From NCBI GenBank assembly GCA_037954235.1, contig JBBMOA010000012.1:1502001-1566000 (forward strand): a stretch of DNA of 64,000 nucleotides, written 5' to 3'. Each line of letters begins with the position of its first letter. The stretch's first letter is position 1. Source of the DNA: Aulostomus chinensis (Eukaryota > Chordata > Actinopteri > Syngnathiformes > Aulostomidae). Positions 27,201-42,200 of the stretch are shown piece by piece. The notes below the pieces were generated by a model that was not told the DNA's origin, made no database searches, and saw nothing but the letters and a program-made list of their open reading frames with translations. The position numbers and the translations under genes are program-made.

Positions 27201-30200
27201 GTTTTGTGTGTCAACGTCACATGGTGAACGCTGACCCAACTGTTTCCAATTTACTCTTTTCATTCAAGTAAAACTGCCTTCTTGGAGCGGCTGTGGCTGA
27301 CATCAACTTGAAAAAATACACTTGAGCATAGTACGCTTGGCATCCTACCATGATATCGCAAAGTAAACATTTCTTACCAGTCACTGTTGGTGGCATGGGT
27401 GAGACCCTAACAGGCACTTTGCTCATGACAGAGGAGAGCTTTTCCTGGATCCTGGGGAGGTCATTGAAGTCAGTAACTGACAGAGCATAAGTCGGGTCAT
27501 AGGATATCTTCTGCAGCTCTCTGCTGTCAGAGCTCCCTGTTCCGATGCCAATCACAACGATGCCTTGCCGTTTGAGGGCAGAGGCTGGGGTGTCTACGCT
27601 GTCAAAAGACCTCCCACCATTTAGCAGGATCAAGAACTGCGGAACACCTTCCAGGTGCCGACTCCCGGCAGAAGTGTTTGTAAAGATTTTGTTCCTGACG
27701 TATTGCAGGGCTGCCCCGGTGTTGAGGGGTCTGCCTCCTCTGTGTGTCAACCCTCTGACAGAATCTGCAATATTCTCTTTTGTGGTGTAAGTGTTGAGAT
27801 AGAAATTGACCTCTGCATCTCTGCCATACTGGACCACAGAGACGCGGTCTTTGTTCTCCCCGATATTGAGTTTCTGCACCACTTTCTCAACAAAATCTCG
27901 CATGGCCGGGAAGCCATTCCTTGTGCCATCAGAACCATCCAGAAGGAAAACCACATCCTTTTTGTCAGTGTCAACTGAGAAAAGACAGCAGGAAAAGACA
28001 TAAGAAAACACCCCTTGCAAACTCGACACTTGAGGAGTTTTTTTCTCCACGTTAGTATTGTCTTTGGACATGCCAGGGCTGCTTCATGCAATTTAAAAAT
28101 CACAGAGGGAACAGTAACACCTGTCTTTTATAGGAACATATGAAGCTACACTAACACCATGCATCACTTTTTTGACTTATGAATGTATAACAAGTCTGGT
28201 TGCCTTTAAATGCCAGAAAGAAGCTGGACTTGTGAACATACCCAATACAGTTGGTGATTCTGGGGTGAATTCAACAACTGCGTCCTCCACAGAGGACTGA
28301 AGTTCTTGTTGGACACTGGGAAGGTCTGTGAATTCAGATACCGATAGAACATAACTGGGATCGTGGGATATCTTCTGCAGTTCTCTGCTGTCAGAGTTTC
28401 TGGTTCCAATCACAAAGGTCAAGACTCCCAGCTGTTTTAGAGCAGAAGCTGGTGCGTCGACACTGTCAAAAGACCTTCCACCACTTAAGAGTATTAGGAC
28501 CTGCGGAACTTGTTGATCGCGCCTGCTTCCGGCAGAGGCAGTGAAGACATTGTCTCCCAAGTACTGGAGAGCTGCTCCGGTGTTGAGGGGACTACCGCCT
28601 TTTTGCCTCATTCCTCTGACAGTGTCAAGGATCTGATCTTTGCTGGTGTACGTGTTCAGATAGAACTGGACTGTTGGATCTCGGCTGTACTGAACTACTG
28701 AGACACGGTCTTTGTTGTCATCCACACTAAGTGTCTCTACGACTCTTTGGACAAAGTCTCGCATTGCTGGGAATCCACTTCTAGTTCCATCAGATCCATC
28801 CAACAAGAACACAACATCCTTTCCTTCTGGTCGTCTGTCAACTAGGGTGCAAACAGTGTCAAAATATTAGGTTCTTATGTCAAACGTTTTGTGTGTCAAC
28901 GTCACATGGTGAACGCTGACCCAACTGTTTCCAATTTACTCTTTTCATTCAAGTAAAACTGCCTTCTTGGAGCGGCTGTGGCTGACATCAACTTGAAAAA
29001 ATACACTTGAGCATAGTACGCTTGGCATCCTACCATGATATCGCAAAGTAAACATTTCTTACCAGTCACTGTTGGTGGCATGGGTGAGACCGTAACAGGC
29101 ACTTTGCTCATGACAGAGGAGAGCTTTTCCTGGATCCTGGGGAGGTCATTGAAGTCAGTAACTGACAGAGCATAAGTCGGGTCATAGGATATCTTCTGTA
29201 GCTCTCTGCTGTCAGAATTCCCTGTTCCGATGCCAATCACAACGATGCCTTGCCGTTTGAGGGCAGAGGCTGGGGTGTCTACGCTGTCAAAAGACCTCCC
29301 ACCATTTAGCAGGATCAAGAACTGCGGAACACCTTCCAGGTGCCGACTCCCGGCAGAAGTGTTTGTAAAGATTTTGTTCCTGACGTATTGCAGGGCTGCC
29401 CCGGTGTTGAGGGGTCTGCCTCCTCTGTGTCTCAACCCTCTGACAGAATCTGCAATATTCTCTTTTGTGGTGTAAGTGTTGAGATAGAAATTGACCTCTG
29501 CATCTCTGCCATACTGGACCACAGAGACGCGGTCTTTGTTCTCTCCGATATTGAGTTTCTGCACCACTTTCTCAACAAAATCTCGCATGGCCGGGAAGCC
29601 ATTCCTTGTGCCATCAGAACCATCCAGAAGGAAAACCACATCCTTTTTGTCAGTGTCAACTGAGAAAAGACAGCAGGAAAAGACATAAGAAAACACCCTT
29701 TGCAGACTCGACACTTGAGGAGTTTTTTTCTCCACGTTAGTATTGTCTTTGGACATGCCAGGGCTGCTTCATGCGATTTAAAAATCACAGAGGGAACAGT
29801 AACACCTGTCTTTTATAGGAACATATGAAGCTACACTAACACCATGCATCACTTTTTTGACTTATGAATGTATAACAAGTCTGGTTGCCTTTAAATGCCA
29901 GAAAGAAGCTGGACTTGTGAACATACCCAATACAGTTGGTGATTCTGGGGTGAATTCAACAACTGCGTCCTCCACAGAGGACTGAAGTTCTTGTTGGACA
30001 CTGGGAAGGTCTGTGAATTCAGATACCGATAGAACATAACTGGGATCGTGGGATATCTTCTGCAGTTCTCTGCTGTCAGAGTTTCTGGTTCCAATCACAA
30101 AGGTCAAGACTCCAAGCTGTTTGAGAGCAGAAGCTGGTGCGTCGACACTGTCAAAAGACCTTCCACCACTTAAGAGTATTAGGACCTGCGGAACTTGTTG

Positions 30201-33200
30201 ATCGCGCCTGCTTCCGGCAGAGGCAGTGAAGACATTGTCTCCCAAGTACTGGAGAGCTGCTCCGGTGTTGAGGGGACTACCGCCTTTGTGCCTCATTCCT
30301 CTGACAGTGTCAAGGATCTGACCTTTGCTGGTGTACGTGTTCAGATAGAACTGGACTGTTGGATCTCGGCTGTACTGAACCACTGAGACACGGTCTTTGT
30401 TGTCATCCACACTAAGTGTCTCTACGACTCTTTGGACAAAGTCTCGCATTGCTGGGAATCCACTTCTAGTTCCATCAGATCCATCCAACAAGAACACAAC
30501 ATCCTTTCCTTCTGGTCGTCTGTCAACTAGGGTGCAAACAGTGTCAAAATATTAGGTTCTTATGTCAAACGTTTTGTGTGTCAACGTCACATGGTGAACG
30601 CTGACCCAACTGTTTCCAATTTACTCTTTTCATTCAAGTAAAACTGCCTTCTTGGAGCGGCTGTGGCTGACATCAACTTGAAAAAATACACTTGAGCATA
30701 GTACGCTTGGCATCCTACCATGATATCGCAAAGTAAACATTTCTTACCAGTCACTGTTGGTGGCATGGGTGAGACCCTAACAGGCACTTTGCTCATGACA
30801 GAGGAGAGCTTTTCCTGGATCCTGGGGAGGTCATTGAAGTCAGTAACTGACAGAGCATAAGTCGGGTCATAGGATATCTTCTGCAGCTCTCTGCTGTCAG
30901 AGCTCCCTGTTCCGATGCCAATCACAACGATGCCTTGCCGTTTGAGGGCAGAGGCTGGGGTGTCTACGCTGTCAAAAGACCTCCCACCATTTAGCAGGAT
31001 CAAGAACTGCGGAACACCTTCCAGGTGCCGACTCCCGGCAGAAGTGTTTGTAAAGATTTTGTTCCTGACGTATTGCAGGGCTGCCCCGGTGTTGAGGGGT
31101 CTGCCTCCTCTGTGTGTCAACCCTCTGACAGAATCTGCAATATTCTCTTTTGTGGTGTAAGTGTTGAGATAGAAATTGACCTCTGCATCTCTGCCATACT
31201 GGACCACAGAGACGCGGTCTTTGTTCTCCCCGATATTGAGTTTCTGCACCACTTTCTCAACAAAATCTCGCATGGCCGGGAAGCCATTCCTTGTGCCATC
31301 AGAACCATCCAGAAGGAAAACCACATCCTTTTTGTCAGTGTCAACTGAGAAAAGACAGCAGGAAAAGACATAAGAAAACACCCCTTGCAAACTCGACACT
31401 TGAGGAGTTTTTTTCTCCACGTTAGTATTGTCTTTGGACATGCCAGGGCTGCTTCATGCAATTTAAAAATCACAGAGGGAACAGTAACACCTGTCTTTTA
31501 TAGGAACATATGAAGCTACACTAACACCATGCATCACTTTTTTGACTTATGAATGTATAACAAGTCTGGTTGCCTTTAAATGCCAGAAAGAAGCTGGACT
31601 TGTGAACATACCCAATACAGTTGGTGATTCTGGGGTGAATTCAACAACTGCGTCCTCCACAGAGGACTGAAGTTCTTGTTGGACACTGGGAAGGTCTGTG
31701 AATTCAGATACCGATAGAACATAACTGGGATCGTGGGATATCTTCTGCAGTTCTCTGCTGTCAGAGTTTCTGGTTCCAATCACAAAGGTCAAGACTCCCA
31801 GCTGTTTTAGAGCAGAAGCTGGTGCGTCGACACTGTCAAAAGACCTTCCACCACTTAAGAGTATTAGGACCTGCGGAACTTGTTGATCGCGCCTGCTTCC
31901 GGCAGAGGCAGTGAAGACATTGTCTCCCAAGTACTGGAGAGCTGCTCCGGTGTTGAGGGGACTACCGCCTTTGTGCCTCATTCCTCTGACAGTGTCAAGG
32001 ATCTGACCTTTGCTGGTGTACGTGTTCAGATAGAACTGGACTGTTGGATCTCGGCTGTACTGAACCACTGAGACACGGTCTTTGTTGTCATCCACACTAA
32101 GTGTCTCTACGACTCTTTGGACAAAGTCTCGCATTGCTGGGAATCCACTTCTAGTTCCATCAGATCCATCCAACAAGAAAACAACATCCTTTCCTTCTGG
32201 TCGTCTTTCAACTAGGGTGCAAACAGTGTCAAAATATTAGGTTCTTATGTCAAACGTTTTGTGTGTCAACGTCACATGGTGAACGCTGACCCAACTGTTT
32301 CCAATTTAGTCTTTTCATTCAAGTAAAACTGCCTTCTTGGAGCGGCTGTGGCTGACATCAACTTGAAAAAATACACTTGAGCATAGTACGCTTGGCATCC
32401 TACCATGATATCGCAAAGTAAACATTTCTTACCAGTCACTGTTGGTGGCATGGGTGAGACCCTAACAGGCACTTTGCTCATGACAGAGGAGAGCTTTTCC
32501 TGGATCCTGGGGAGGTCATTGAAGTCAGTAACTGACAGAGCATAAGTCGGGTCATAGGATATCTTCTGCAGCTCTCTGCTGTCAGAGCTCCCTGTTCCGA
32601 TGCCAATTACAACGATGCCTTGCCGTTTGAGGGCAGAGGCTGGGGTGTCTACGCTGTCAAAAGACCTCCCACCATTTAGCAGGATCAAGAACTGCGGAAC
32701 ACCTTCCAGGTGCCGACTCCCGGCAGAAGTGTTTGTAAAGATTTTGTTCCTGACGTATTGCAGGGCTGCCCCGGTGTTGAGGGGTCTGCCTCCTCTGTGT
32801 GTCAACCCTCTGACAGAATCTGCAATATTCTCTTTTGTGGTGTAAGTGTTGAGATAGAAATTGACCTCTGCATCTCTGCCATACTGGACCACAGAGACGC
32901 GGTCTTTGTTCTCCCCGATATTGAGTTTCTGCACCACTTTCTCAACAAAATCTCGCATGGCCGGGAAGCCATTCCTTGTGCCATCAGAACCATCCAGAAG
33001 GAAAACCACATCCTTTTTGTCAGTGTCAACTGAGAAAAGACAGCAGGAAAAGACATAAGAAAACACCCCTTGCAAACTCGACACTTGAGGAGTTTTTTTC
33101 TCCACGTTAGTATTGTCTTTGGACATGCCAGGGCTGCTTCATGCAATTTAAAAATCACAGAGGGAACAGTAACACCTGTCTTTTATAGGAACATATGAAG

Positions 33201-36200
33201 CTACACTAACACCATGCATCACTTTTTTGACTTATGAATGTATAACAAGTCTGGTTGCCTTTAAATGCCAGAAAGAAGCTGGACTTGTGAACATACCCAA
33301 TACAGTTGGTGATTCTGGGGTGAATTCAACAACTGCGTCCTCCACAGAGGACTGAAGTTCTTGTTGGACACTGGGAAGGTCTGTGAATTCAGATACCGAT
33401 AGAACATAACTGGGATCGTGGGATATCTTCTGCAGTTCTCTGCTGTCAGAGTTTCTGGTTCCAATCACAAAGGTCAAGACTCCCAGCTGTTTTAGAGCAG
33501 AAGCTGGTGCGTCGACACTGTCAAAAGACCTTCCACCACTTAAGAGTATTAGGACCTGCGGAACTTGTTGATCGCGCCTGCTTCCGGCAGAGGCAGTGAA
33601 GACATTGTCTCCCAAGTACTGGAGAGCTGCTCCGGTGTTGAGGGGACTACCGCCTTTTTGCCTCATTCCTCTGACAGTGTCAAGGATCTGACCTTTGCTG
33701 GTGTACGTGTTCAGATAGAACTGGACTGTTGGATCTCGGCTGTACTGAACTACTGAGACACGGTCTTTGTTGTCATCCACACTAAGTGTCTCTACGACTC
33801 TTTGGACAAAGTCTCGCATTGCTGGGAATCCACTTCTAGTTCCATCAGATCCATCCAACAAGAACACAACATCCTTTCCTTCTGGTCGTCTGTCAACTAG
33901 GGTGCAAACAGTGTCAAAATATTAGGTTCTTATGTCAAACGTTTTGTGTGTCAACGTCACATGGTGAACGCTGACCCAACTATTTCCAATTTACTCTCTT
34001 CATTCAAGTAAAACTGCCTTCTTGGAGCGGCTGTGGCTGACATCAACTTGAAAAAATACACTTGAGCATAGTACGTTTGGCATCCTACCATGATATTGCA
34101 AAGTAAACATTTCTTACCAGTCACTGTTGGTGGCATGGGTGAGACCCTAACAGGCACTTTGCTCATGACAGAGGAGAGCTTTTCCTGGATCCTGGGGAGG
34201 TCATTGAAGTCAGTAACTGACAGAGCATAAGTCGGGTCATAGGATATCTTCTGCAGCTCTCTGCTGTCAGAGCTCCCCGTTCCGATGCCAATCACAACGA
34301 TGCCTTGCCGTTTGAGGGCAGAGGCTGGGGTGTCTACGCTGTCAAAAGACCTCCCACCATTTAGCAGGATCAAGAACTGCGGAACACCTTCCAGGTGCCG
34401 ACTCCCGGCAGAAGTGTTTGTAAAGATTTTGTTCCTGACGTATTGCAGGGCTGCCCCGGTGTTGAGGGGTCTGCCTCCTCTGTGTCTCAACCCTCTGACA
34501 GAATCTGCAATATTCTCTTTTGTGGTGTAAGTGTTGAGATAGAAATTGACCTCTGCATCTCTGCCATACTGGACCACAGAGACGCGGTCTTTGTTCTCTC
34601 CGATATTGAGTTTCTGCACCACTTTCTCAACAAAATCTCGCATGGCCGGGAAGCCATTCCTTGTGCCATCAGAACCATCCAGAAGGAAAACCACATCCTT
34701 TTTGTCAGTGTCAACTGAGAAAAGACAGCAGGAAAAGACATAAGAAAACACCCTTTGCAGACTCGACACTTGAGGAGTTTTTTTCTCCACGTTAGTATTG
34801 TCTTTGGACATGCCAGGGCTGCTTCATGCGATTTAAAAATCACAGAGGGAACAGTAACACCTGTCTTTTATAGGAACATATGAAGCTACACTAACACCAT
34901 GCATCACTTTTTTGACTTATGAAGGTATAACAAGTCTGGTTGCCTTTAAATGCCAGAAAGAAGCTGGACTTGTGAACATACCCAATACAGTTGGTGATTC
35001 TGGGGTGAATTCAACAACTGCGTCCTCCACAGAGGACTGAAGTTCTTGTTGGACACTGGGAAGGTCTGTGAATTCAGATACCGATAGAACATAACTGGGA
35101 TCGTGGGATATCTTCTGCAGTTCTCTGCTGTCAGAGTTTCTGGTTCCAATCACAAAGGTCAAGACTCCCAGCTGTTTTAGAGCAGAAGCTGGTGCGTCGA
35201 CACTGTCAAAAGACCTTCCACCACTTAAGAGTATTAGGACCTGCGGAACTTGTTGATCGCGCCTGCTTCCGGCAGAGGCAGTGAAGACATTGTCTCCCAA
35301 GTACTGGAGAGCTGCTCCTGTGTTGAGGGGACTGCCGCCTTTGTGCCTCATTCCTCTGACAGTGTCAAGGATCTGACCTTTGCTGGTGTACGTGTTCAGA
35401 TAGAACTGGACTGTTGGATCTCGGCTGTACTGAACCACTGAGACACGGTCTTTGTTGTCATCCACACTAAGTGTCTCTACGACTCTTTGGACAAAGTCTC
35501 GCATTGCTGGGAATCCACTTCTAGTTCCATCAGATCCATCCAACAAGAACACAAAATCCTTTCCTTCTGGTCGTCTGTCAACTAGGGTGCAAACAGTGTC
35601 AAAATATTAGGTTCTTATGTCAAACGTTTTGTGTGTCAACGTCACATGGTGAACGCTGACCCAACTGTTTACAATTTACTCTTTTCATTCAAGTAAAACT
35701 GCCTTCTTGGAGCGGCTGTGGCTGACATCAACTTGAAAAAATACATTTGAGCATAGTACGCTTGGCATCCTACCATGATATTGCAAAGTAAACATTTCTT
35801 ACCAGTCACTGTTGGTGGCATGGGTGAGACCCTAACAGGCACTTTGCTCATGACAGAGGAGAGCTTTTCCTGGATCCTGGGGAGGTCATTGAAGTCAGTA
35901 ACTGACAGAGCATAAGTCGGGTCATAGGATATCTTCTGCAGCTCTCTGCTGTCAGAGCTCCCTGTTCCGATGCCAATCACAACGATGCCTTGCCGTTTGA
36001 GGGCAGAGGCTGGGGTGTCTACGCTGTCAAAAGACCTCCCACCATTTAGCAGGATCAAGAACTGCGGAACACCTTCCAGGTACCGACTCCCGGCAGAAGT
36101 GTTTGTAAAGATTTTGTTCCTGACGTATTGCAGGGCTGCCCCGGTGTTGAGGGGTCTGCCTCCTCTGTGTCTCAACCCTCTGACAGAATCTGCAATATTC

Positions 36201-39200
36201 TCTTTTGTGGTGTAAGTGTTGAGATAGAAATTGACCTCTGCATCTCTGCCATACTGGACCACAGAGACGCGGTCTTTGTTCTCTCCGATATTGAGTTTCT
36301 GCACCACTTTCTCAACAAAATCTCGCATGGCCGGGAAGCCATTCCTTGTGCCATCAGAACCATCCAGAAGGAAAACCACATCCTTTTTGTCAGTGTCAAC
36401 TGAGAAAAGACAGCAGGAAAAGACATAAGAAAAAACCCTTTGCAGACTCGACACTTGAGGAGTTTTTTTCTCCACATGTTAGTATAGTCTTTGGACATGC
36501 CAGGGCTGCTTCATGCGATTTAAAAATCACAGAGGGAACAGTAACACCTGTCTTTTATAGGAACATATGAAGCTACACTAATACCATGCATCACTTTTTT
36601 GACTTATGAAGGTATAACAAGTCTGGTTGCCTTTAAATGCCAGAAAGAAGCTGGACTTGTGAACATACCCAATACAGTTGGTGATTCTGGGGTGACTTCA
36701 ACAACTGCGTCCTCCACAGAGGACTGAAGTTCTTGTTGGACACTGGGAAGGTCTGTGAATTCAGATACCGATAAGACATAACTGGGATCGTGGGATATCT
36801 TCTGCAGTTCTCTGCTGTCAGAGTTTCTGGTTCCAATCACAAAGGTCAAGACTCCAAGCTGTTTGAGAGCAGAAGCTGGTGCGTCGACACTGTCAAAAGA
36901 CCTTCCACCACTTAAGAGTATTAGGACCTGCGGAACTTGTTGATCGCGCCTGCTTCCGGCAGAGGCAGTGAAGACATTGTCTCCCAAGTACTGGAGAGCT
37001 GCTCCGGTGTTGAGGGGACTACCGCCTTTGTGCCTCATTCCTCTGACAGTGTCAAGGATCTGACCTTTGCTGGTGTACGTGTTCAGATAGAACTGGACTG
37101 TTGGATCTCGGCTGTACTGAACCACTGAGACACGGTCTTTGTTGTCATCCACACTAAGTGTCTCTACGACTCTTTGGACAAAGTCTCGCATTGCTGGGAA
37201 TCCACTTCTAGTTCCATCAGATCCATCCAACAAGAACACAACATCCTTTCCTTCTGGTCGTCTGTCAACTAGGGTGCAAACAGTGTCAAAATATGAGGTT
37301 CTTATGTCAAACGTTTTGTGTGTCAACGTCACATGGTGAACGCTGACCCAACTGTTTCCAATTTACTCTTTTCATTCAAGTAAAACTGCCTTCTTGGAGC
37401 GGCTGTGGCTGACATCAACTTGAAAAAATACACTTGAGCATAGTACGCTTGGCATCCTACCATGATATTGCAAAGTAAACATTTCTTACCAGTCACTGTT
37501 GGTGGCATGGGTGAGACCCTAACAGGCACTTTGCTCATGACAGAGGAGAGCTTTTCCTGGATCCTGGGGAGGTCATTGAAGTCAGTAACTGACAGAGCAT
37601 AAGTCGGGTCATAGGATATCTTCTGCAGCTCTCTGCTGTCAGAGCTCCCTGTTCCGATGCCAATCACAACGATGCCTTGCCGTTTGAGGGCAGAGGCTGG
37701 GGTGTCTACGCTGTCAAAAGACCTCCCACCATTTAGCAGGATCAAGAACTGCGGAACACCTTCCAGGTGCCGACTCCCGGCAGAAGTGTTTGTAAAGATT
37801 TTGTTCCTGACGTATTGCAGGGCTGCCCCGGTGTTGAGGGGTCTGCCTCCTCTGTGTCTCAACCCTCTGACAGAATCTGCAATATTCTCTTTTGTGGTGT
37901 AAGTGTTGAGATAGAAATTGACCTCTGCATCTCTGCCATACTGGACCACAGAGACGCGGTCTTTGTTCTCTCCGATATTGAGTTTCTGCACCACTTTCTC
38001 AACAAAATCTCGCATGGCCGGGAAGCCATTCCTTGTGCCATCAGAACCATCCAGAAGGAAAACCACATCCTTTTTGTCAGTGTCAACTGAGAAAAGACAG
38101 CAGGAAAAGACATAAGAAAACACCCTTTGCAGACTCGACACTTGAGGAGTTTTTTTCTCCACATGTTAGTATAGTCTTTGGACATGCCAGGGCTGCTTCA
38201 TGCGATTTAAAAATCACAGAGGGAACAGTAACACCTGTCTTTTATAGGAACATATGAAGCTACACTAATACCATGCATCACTTTTTTGACTTATGAAGGT
38301 ATAACAAGTCTGGTTGCCTTTAAATGCCAGAAAGAAGCTGGACTTGTGAACATACCCAATACAGTTGGTGATTCTGGGGTGACTTCAACAACTGCGTCCT
38401 CCACAGAGGACTGAAGTTCTTGTTGGACACTGGGAAGGTCTGTGAATTCAGATACCGATAGAACATAACTGGGATCGTGGGATATCTTCTGCAGTTCTCT
38501 GCTGTCAGAGTTTCTGGTTCCAATCACAAAGGTCAAGACTCCAAGCTGTTTGAGAGCAGAAGCTGGTGCGTCGACACTGTCAAAAGACCTTCCACCACTT
38601 AAGAGTATTAGGACCTGCGGAACTTGTTGATCGCGCCTGCTTCCGGCAGAGGCAGTGAAGACATTGTCTCCCAAGTACTGGAGAGCTGCTCCGGTGTTGA
38701 GGGGACTACCGCCTTTGTGCCTCATTCCTCTGACAGTGTCAAGGATCTGACCTTTGCTGGTGTACGTGTTCAGATAGAACTGGACTGTTGGATCTCGGCT
38801 GTACTGAACCACTGAGACACGGTCTTTGTTGTCATCCACACTAAGTGTCTCTACGACTCTTTGGACAAAGTCTCGCATTGCTGGGAATCCACTTCTAGTT
38901 CCATCAGATCCATCCAACAAGAACACAACATCCTTTCCTTCTGGTCGTCTGTCAACTAGGGTGCAAACAGTGTCAAAATATGAGGTTCTTATGTCAAACG
39001 TTTTGTGTGTCAACGTCACATGGTGAACGCTGACCCAACTGTTTCCAATTTACTCTTTTCATTCAAGTAAAACTGCCTTCTTGGAGCGGCTGTGGCTGAC
39101 ATCAACTTGAAAAAATACACTTGAGCATAGTACGCTTGGCATCCTACCATGATATTGCAAAGTAAACATTTCTTACCAGTCACTGTTGGTGGCATGGGTG

Positions 39201-42200
39201 AGACCCTAACAGGCACTTTGCTCATGACAGAGGAGAGCTTTTCCTGGATCCTGGGGAGGTCATTGAAGTCAGTAACTGACAGAGCATAAGTCGGGTCATA
39301 GGATATCTTCTGCAGCTCTCTGCTGTCAGAGCTCCCTGTTCCGATGCCAATCACAACGATGCCTTGCCGTTTGAGGGCAGAGGCTGGGGTGTCTACGCTG
39401 TCAAAAGACCTCCCACCATTTAGCAGGATCAAGAACTGCGGAACACCTTCCAGGTGCCGACTCCCGGCAGAAGTGTTTGTAAAGATTTTGTTCCTGACGT
39501 ATTGCAGGGCTGCCCCGGTGTTGAGGGGTCTGCCTCCTCTGTGTCTCAACCCTCTGACAGAATCTGCAATATTCTCTTTTGTGGTGTAAGTGTTGAGATA
39601 GAAATTGACCTCTGCATCTCTGCCATACTGGACCACAGAGACGCGGTCTTTGTTCTCTCCGATATTGAGTTTCTGCACCACTTTCTCAACAAAATCTCGC
39701 ATGGCCGGGAAGCCATTCCTTGTGCCATCAGAACCATCCAGAAGGAAAACCACATCCTTTTTGTCAGTGTCAACTGAGAAAAGACAGCAGGAAAAGACAT
39801 AAGAAAACACCCTTTGCAGACTCGACACTTGAGGAGTTTTTTTCTCCACATGTTAGTATAGTCTTTGGACATGCCAGGGCTGCTTCATGCGATTTAAAAA
39901 TCACAGAGGGAACAGTAACACCTGTCTTTTATAGGAACATATGAAGCTACACTAATACCATGCATCACTTTTTTGACTTATGAAGGTATAACAAGTCTGG
40001 TTGCCTTTAAATGCCAGAAAGAAGCTGGACTTGTGAACATACCCAATACAGTTGGTGATTCTGGGGTGACTTCAACAACTGCGTCCTCCACAGAGGACTG
40101 AAGTTCTTGTTGGACACTGGGAAGGTCTGTGAATTCAGATACCGATAGAACATAACTGGGATCGTGGGATATCTTCTGCAGTTCTCTGCTGTCAGAGTTT
40201 CTGGTTCCAATCACAAAGGTCAAGACTCCAAGCTGTTTGAGAGCAGAAGCTGGTGCGTCGACACTGTCAAAAGACCTTCCACCACTTAAGAGTATTAGGA
40301 CCTGCGGAACTTGTTGATCGCGCCTGCTTCCGGCAGAGGCAGTGAAGACATTGTCTCCCAAGTACTGGAGAGCTGCTCCGGTGTTGAGGGGACTACCGCC
40401 TTTGTGCCTCATTCCTCTGACAGTGTCAAGGATCTGACCTTTGCTGGTGTACGTGTTCAGATAGAACTGGACTGTTGGATCTCGGCTGTACTGAACCACT
40501 GAGACACGGTCTTTGTTGTCATCCACACTAAGTGTCTCTACGACTCTTTGGACAAAGTCTCGCATTGCTGGGAATCCACTTCTAGTTCCATCAGATCCAT
40601 CCAACAAGAACACAACATCCTTTCCTTCTGGTCGTCTGTCAACTAGGGTGCAAACAGTGTCAAAATATGAGGTTCTTATGTCAAACGTTTTGTGTGTCAA
40701 CGTCACATGGTGAACGCTGACCCAACTGTTTCCAATTTACTCTTTTCATTCAAGTAAAACTGCCTTCTTGGAGCGGCTGTGGCTGACATCAACTTGAAAA
40801 AATACACTTGAGCATAGTACGCTTGGCATCCTACCATGATATTGCAAAGTAAACATTTCTTACCAGTCACTGTTGGTGGCATGGGTGAGACCCTAACAGG
40901 CACTTTGCTCATGACAGAGGAGAGCTTTTCCTGGATCCTGGGGAGGTCATTGAAGTCAGTAACTGACAGAGCATAAGTCGGGTCATAGGATATCTTCTGC
41001 AGCTCTCTGCTGTCAGAGCTCCCTGTTCCGATGCCAATCACAACGATGCCTTGCCGTTTGAGGGCAGTGGCTGGGGTGTCTACGCTGTCAAAAGACCTCC
41101 CACCATTTAGCAGGATCAAGAACTGCGGAACACCTTCCAGGTACCGACTCCCGGCAGAAGTGTTTGTAAAGATTTTGTTCCTGACGTATTGCAGGGCTGC
41201 CCCGGTGTTGAGGGGTCTGCCTCCTCTGTGTCTCAACCCTCTGACAGAATCTGCAATATTCTCTTTTGTGGTGTAAGTGTTGAGATAGAAATTGACCTCT
41301 GCATCTCTGCCATACTGGACCACAGAGACGCGGTCTTTGTTCTCTCCGATATTGAGTTTCTGCACCACTTTCTCAACAAAATCTCGCATGGCCGGGAAGC
41401 CATTCCTTGTGCCATCAGAACCATCCAGAAGGAAAACCACATCCTTTTTGTCAGTGTCAACTGAGAAAAGACAGCAGGAAAAGACATAAGAAAACACCCT
41501 TTGCAGACTCGACACTTGAGGAGTTTTTTTCTCCACATGTTAGTATAGTCTTTGGACATGCCAGGGCTGCTTCATGCGATTTAAAAATCACAGAGGGAAC
41601 AGTAACACCTGTCTTTTATAGGAACATATGAAGCTACACTAATACCATGCATCACTTTTTTGACTTATGAAGGTATAACAAGTCTGGTTGCCTTTAAATG
41701 CCAGAAAGAAGCTGGACTTGTGAACATACCCAATACAGTTGGTGATTCTGGGGTGACTTCAACAACTGCGTCCTCCACAGAGGACTGAAGTTCTTGTTGG
41801 ACACTGGGAAGGTCTGTGAATTCAGATACCGATAGAACATAACTGGGATCGTGGGATATCTTCTGCAGTTCTCTGCTGTCAGAGTTTCTGGTTCCAATCA
41901 CAAAGGTCAAGACTCCAAGCTGTTTGAGAGCAGAAGCTGGTGCGTCGACACTGTCAAAAGACCTTCCACCACTTAAGAGTATTAGGACCTGCGGAACTCT
42001 TTGATCGCGCCTGCTTCCGGCAGAGGCAGTGAAGACATTGTCTCCCAAGTACTGGAGAGCTGCTCCGGTGTTGAGGGGACTACCGCCTTTGTGCCTCATT
42101 CCTCTGACAGTGTCAAGGATCTGACCTTTGCTGGTGTACGTGTTCAGATAGAACTGGACTGTTGGATCTCGGCTGTACTGAACCACTGAGACACGGTCTT

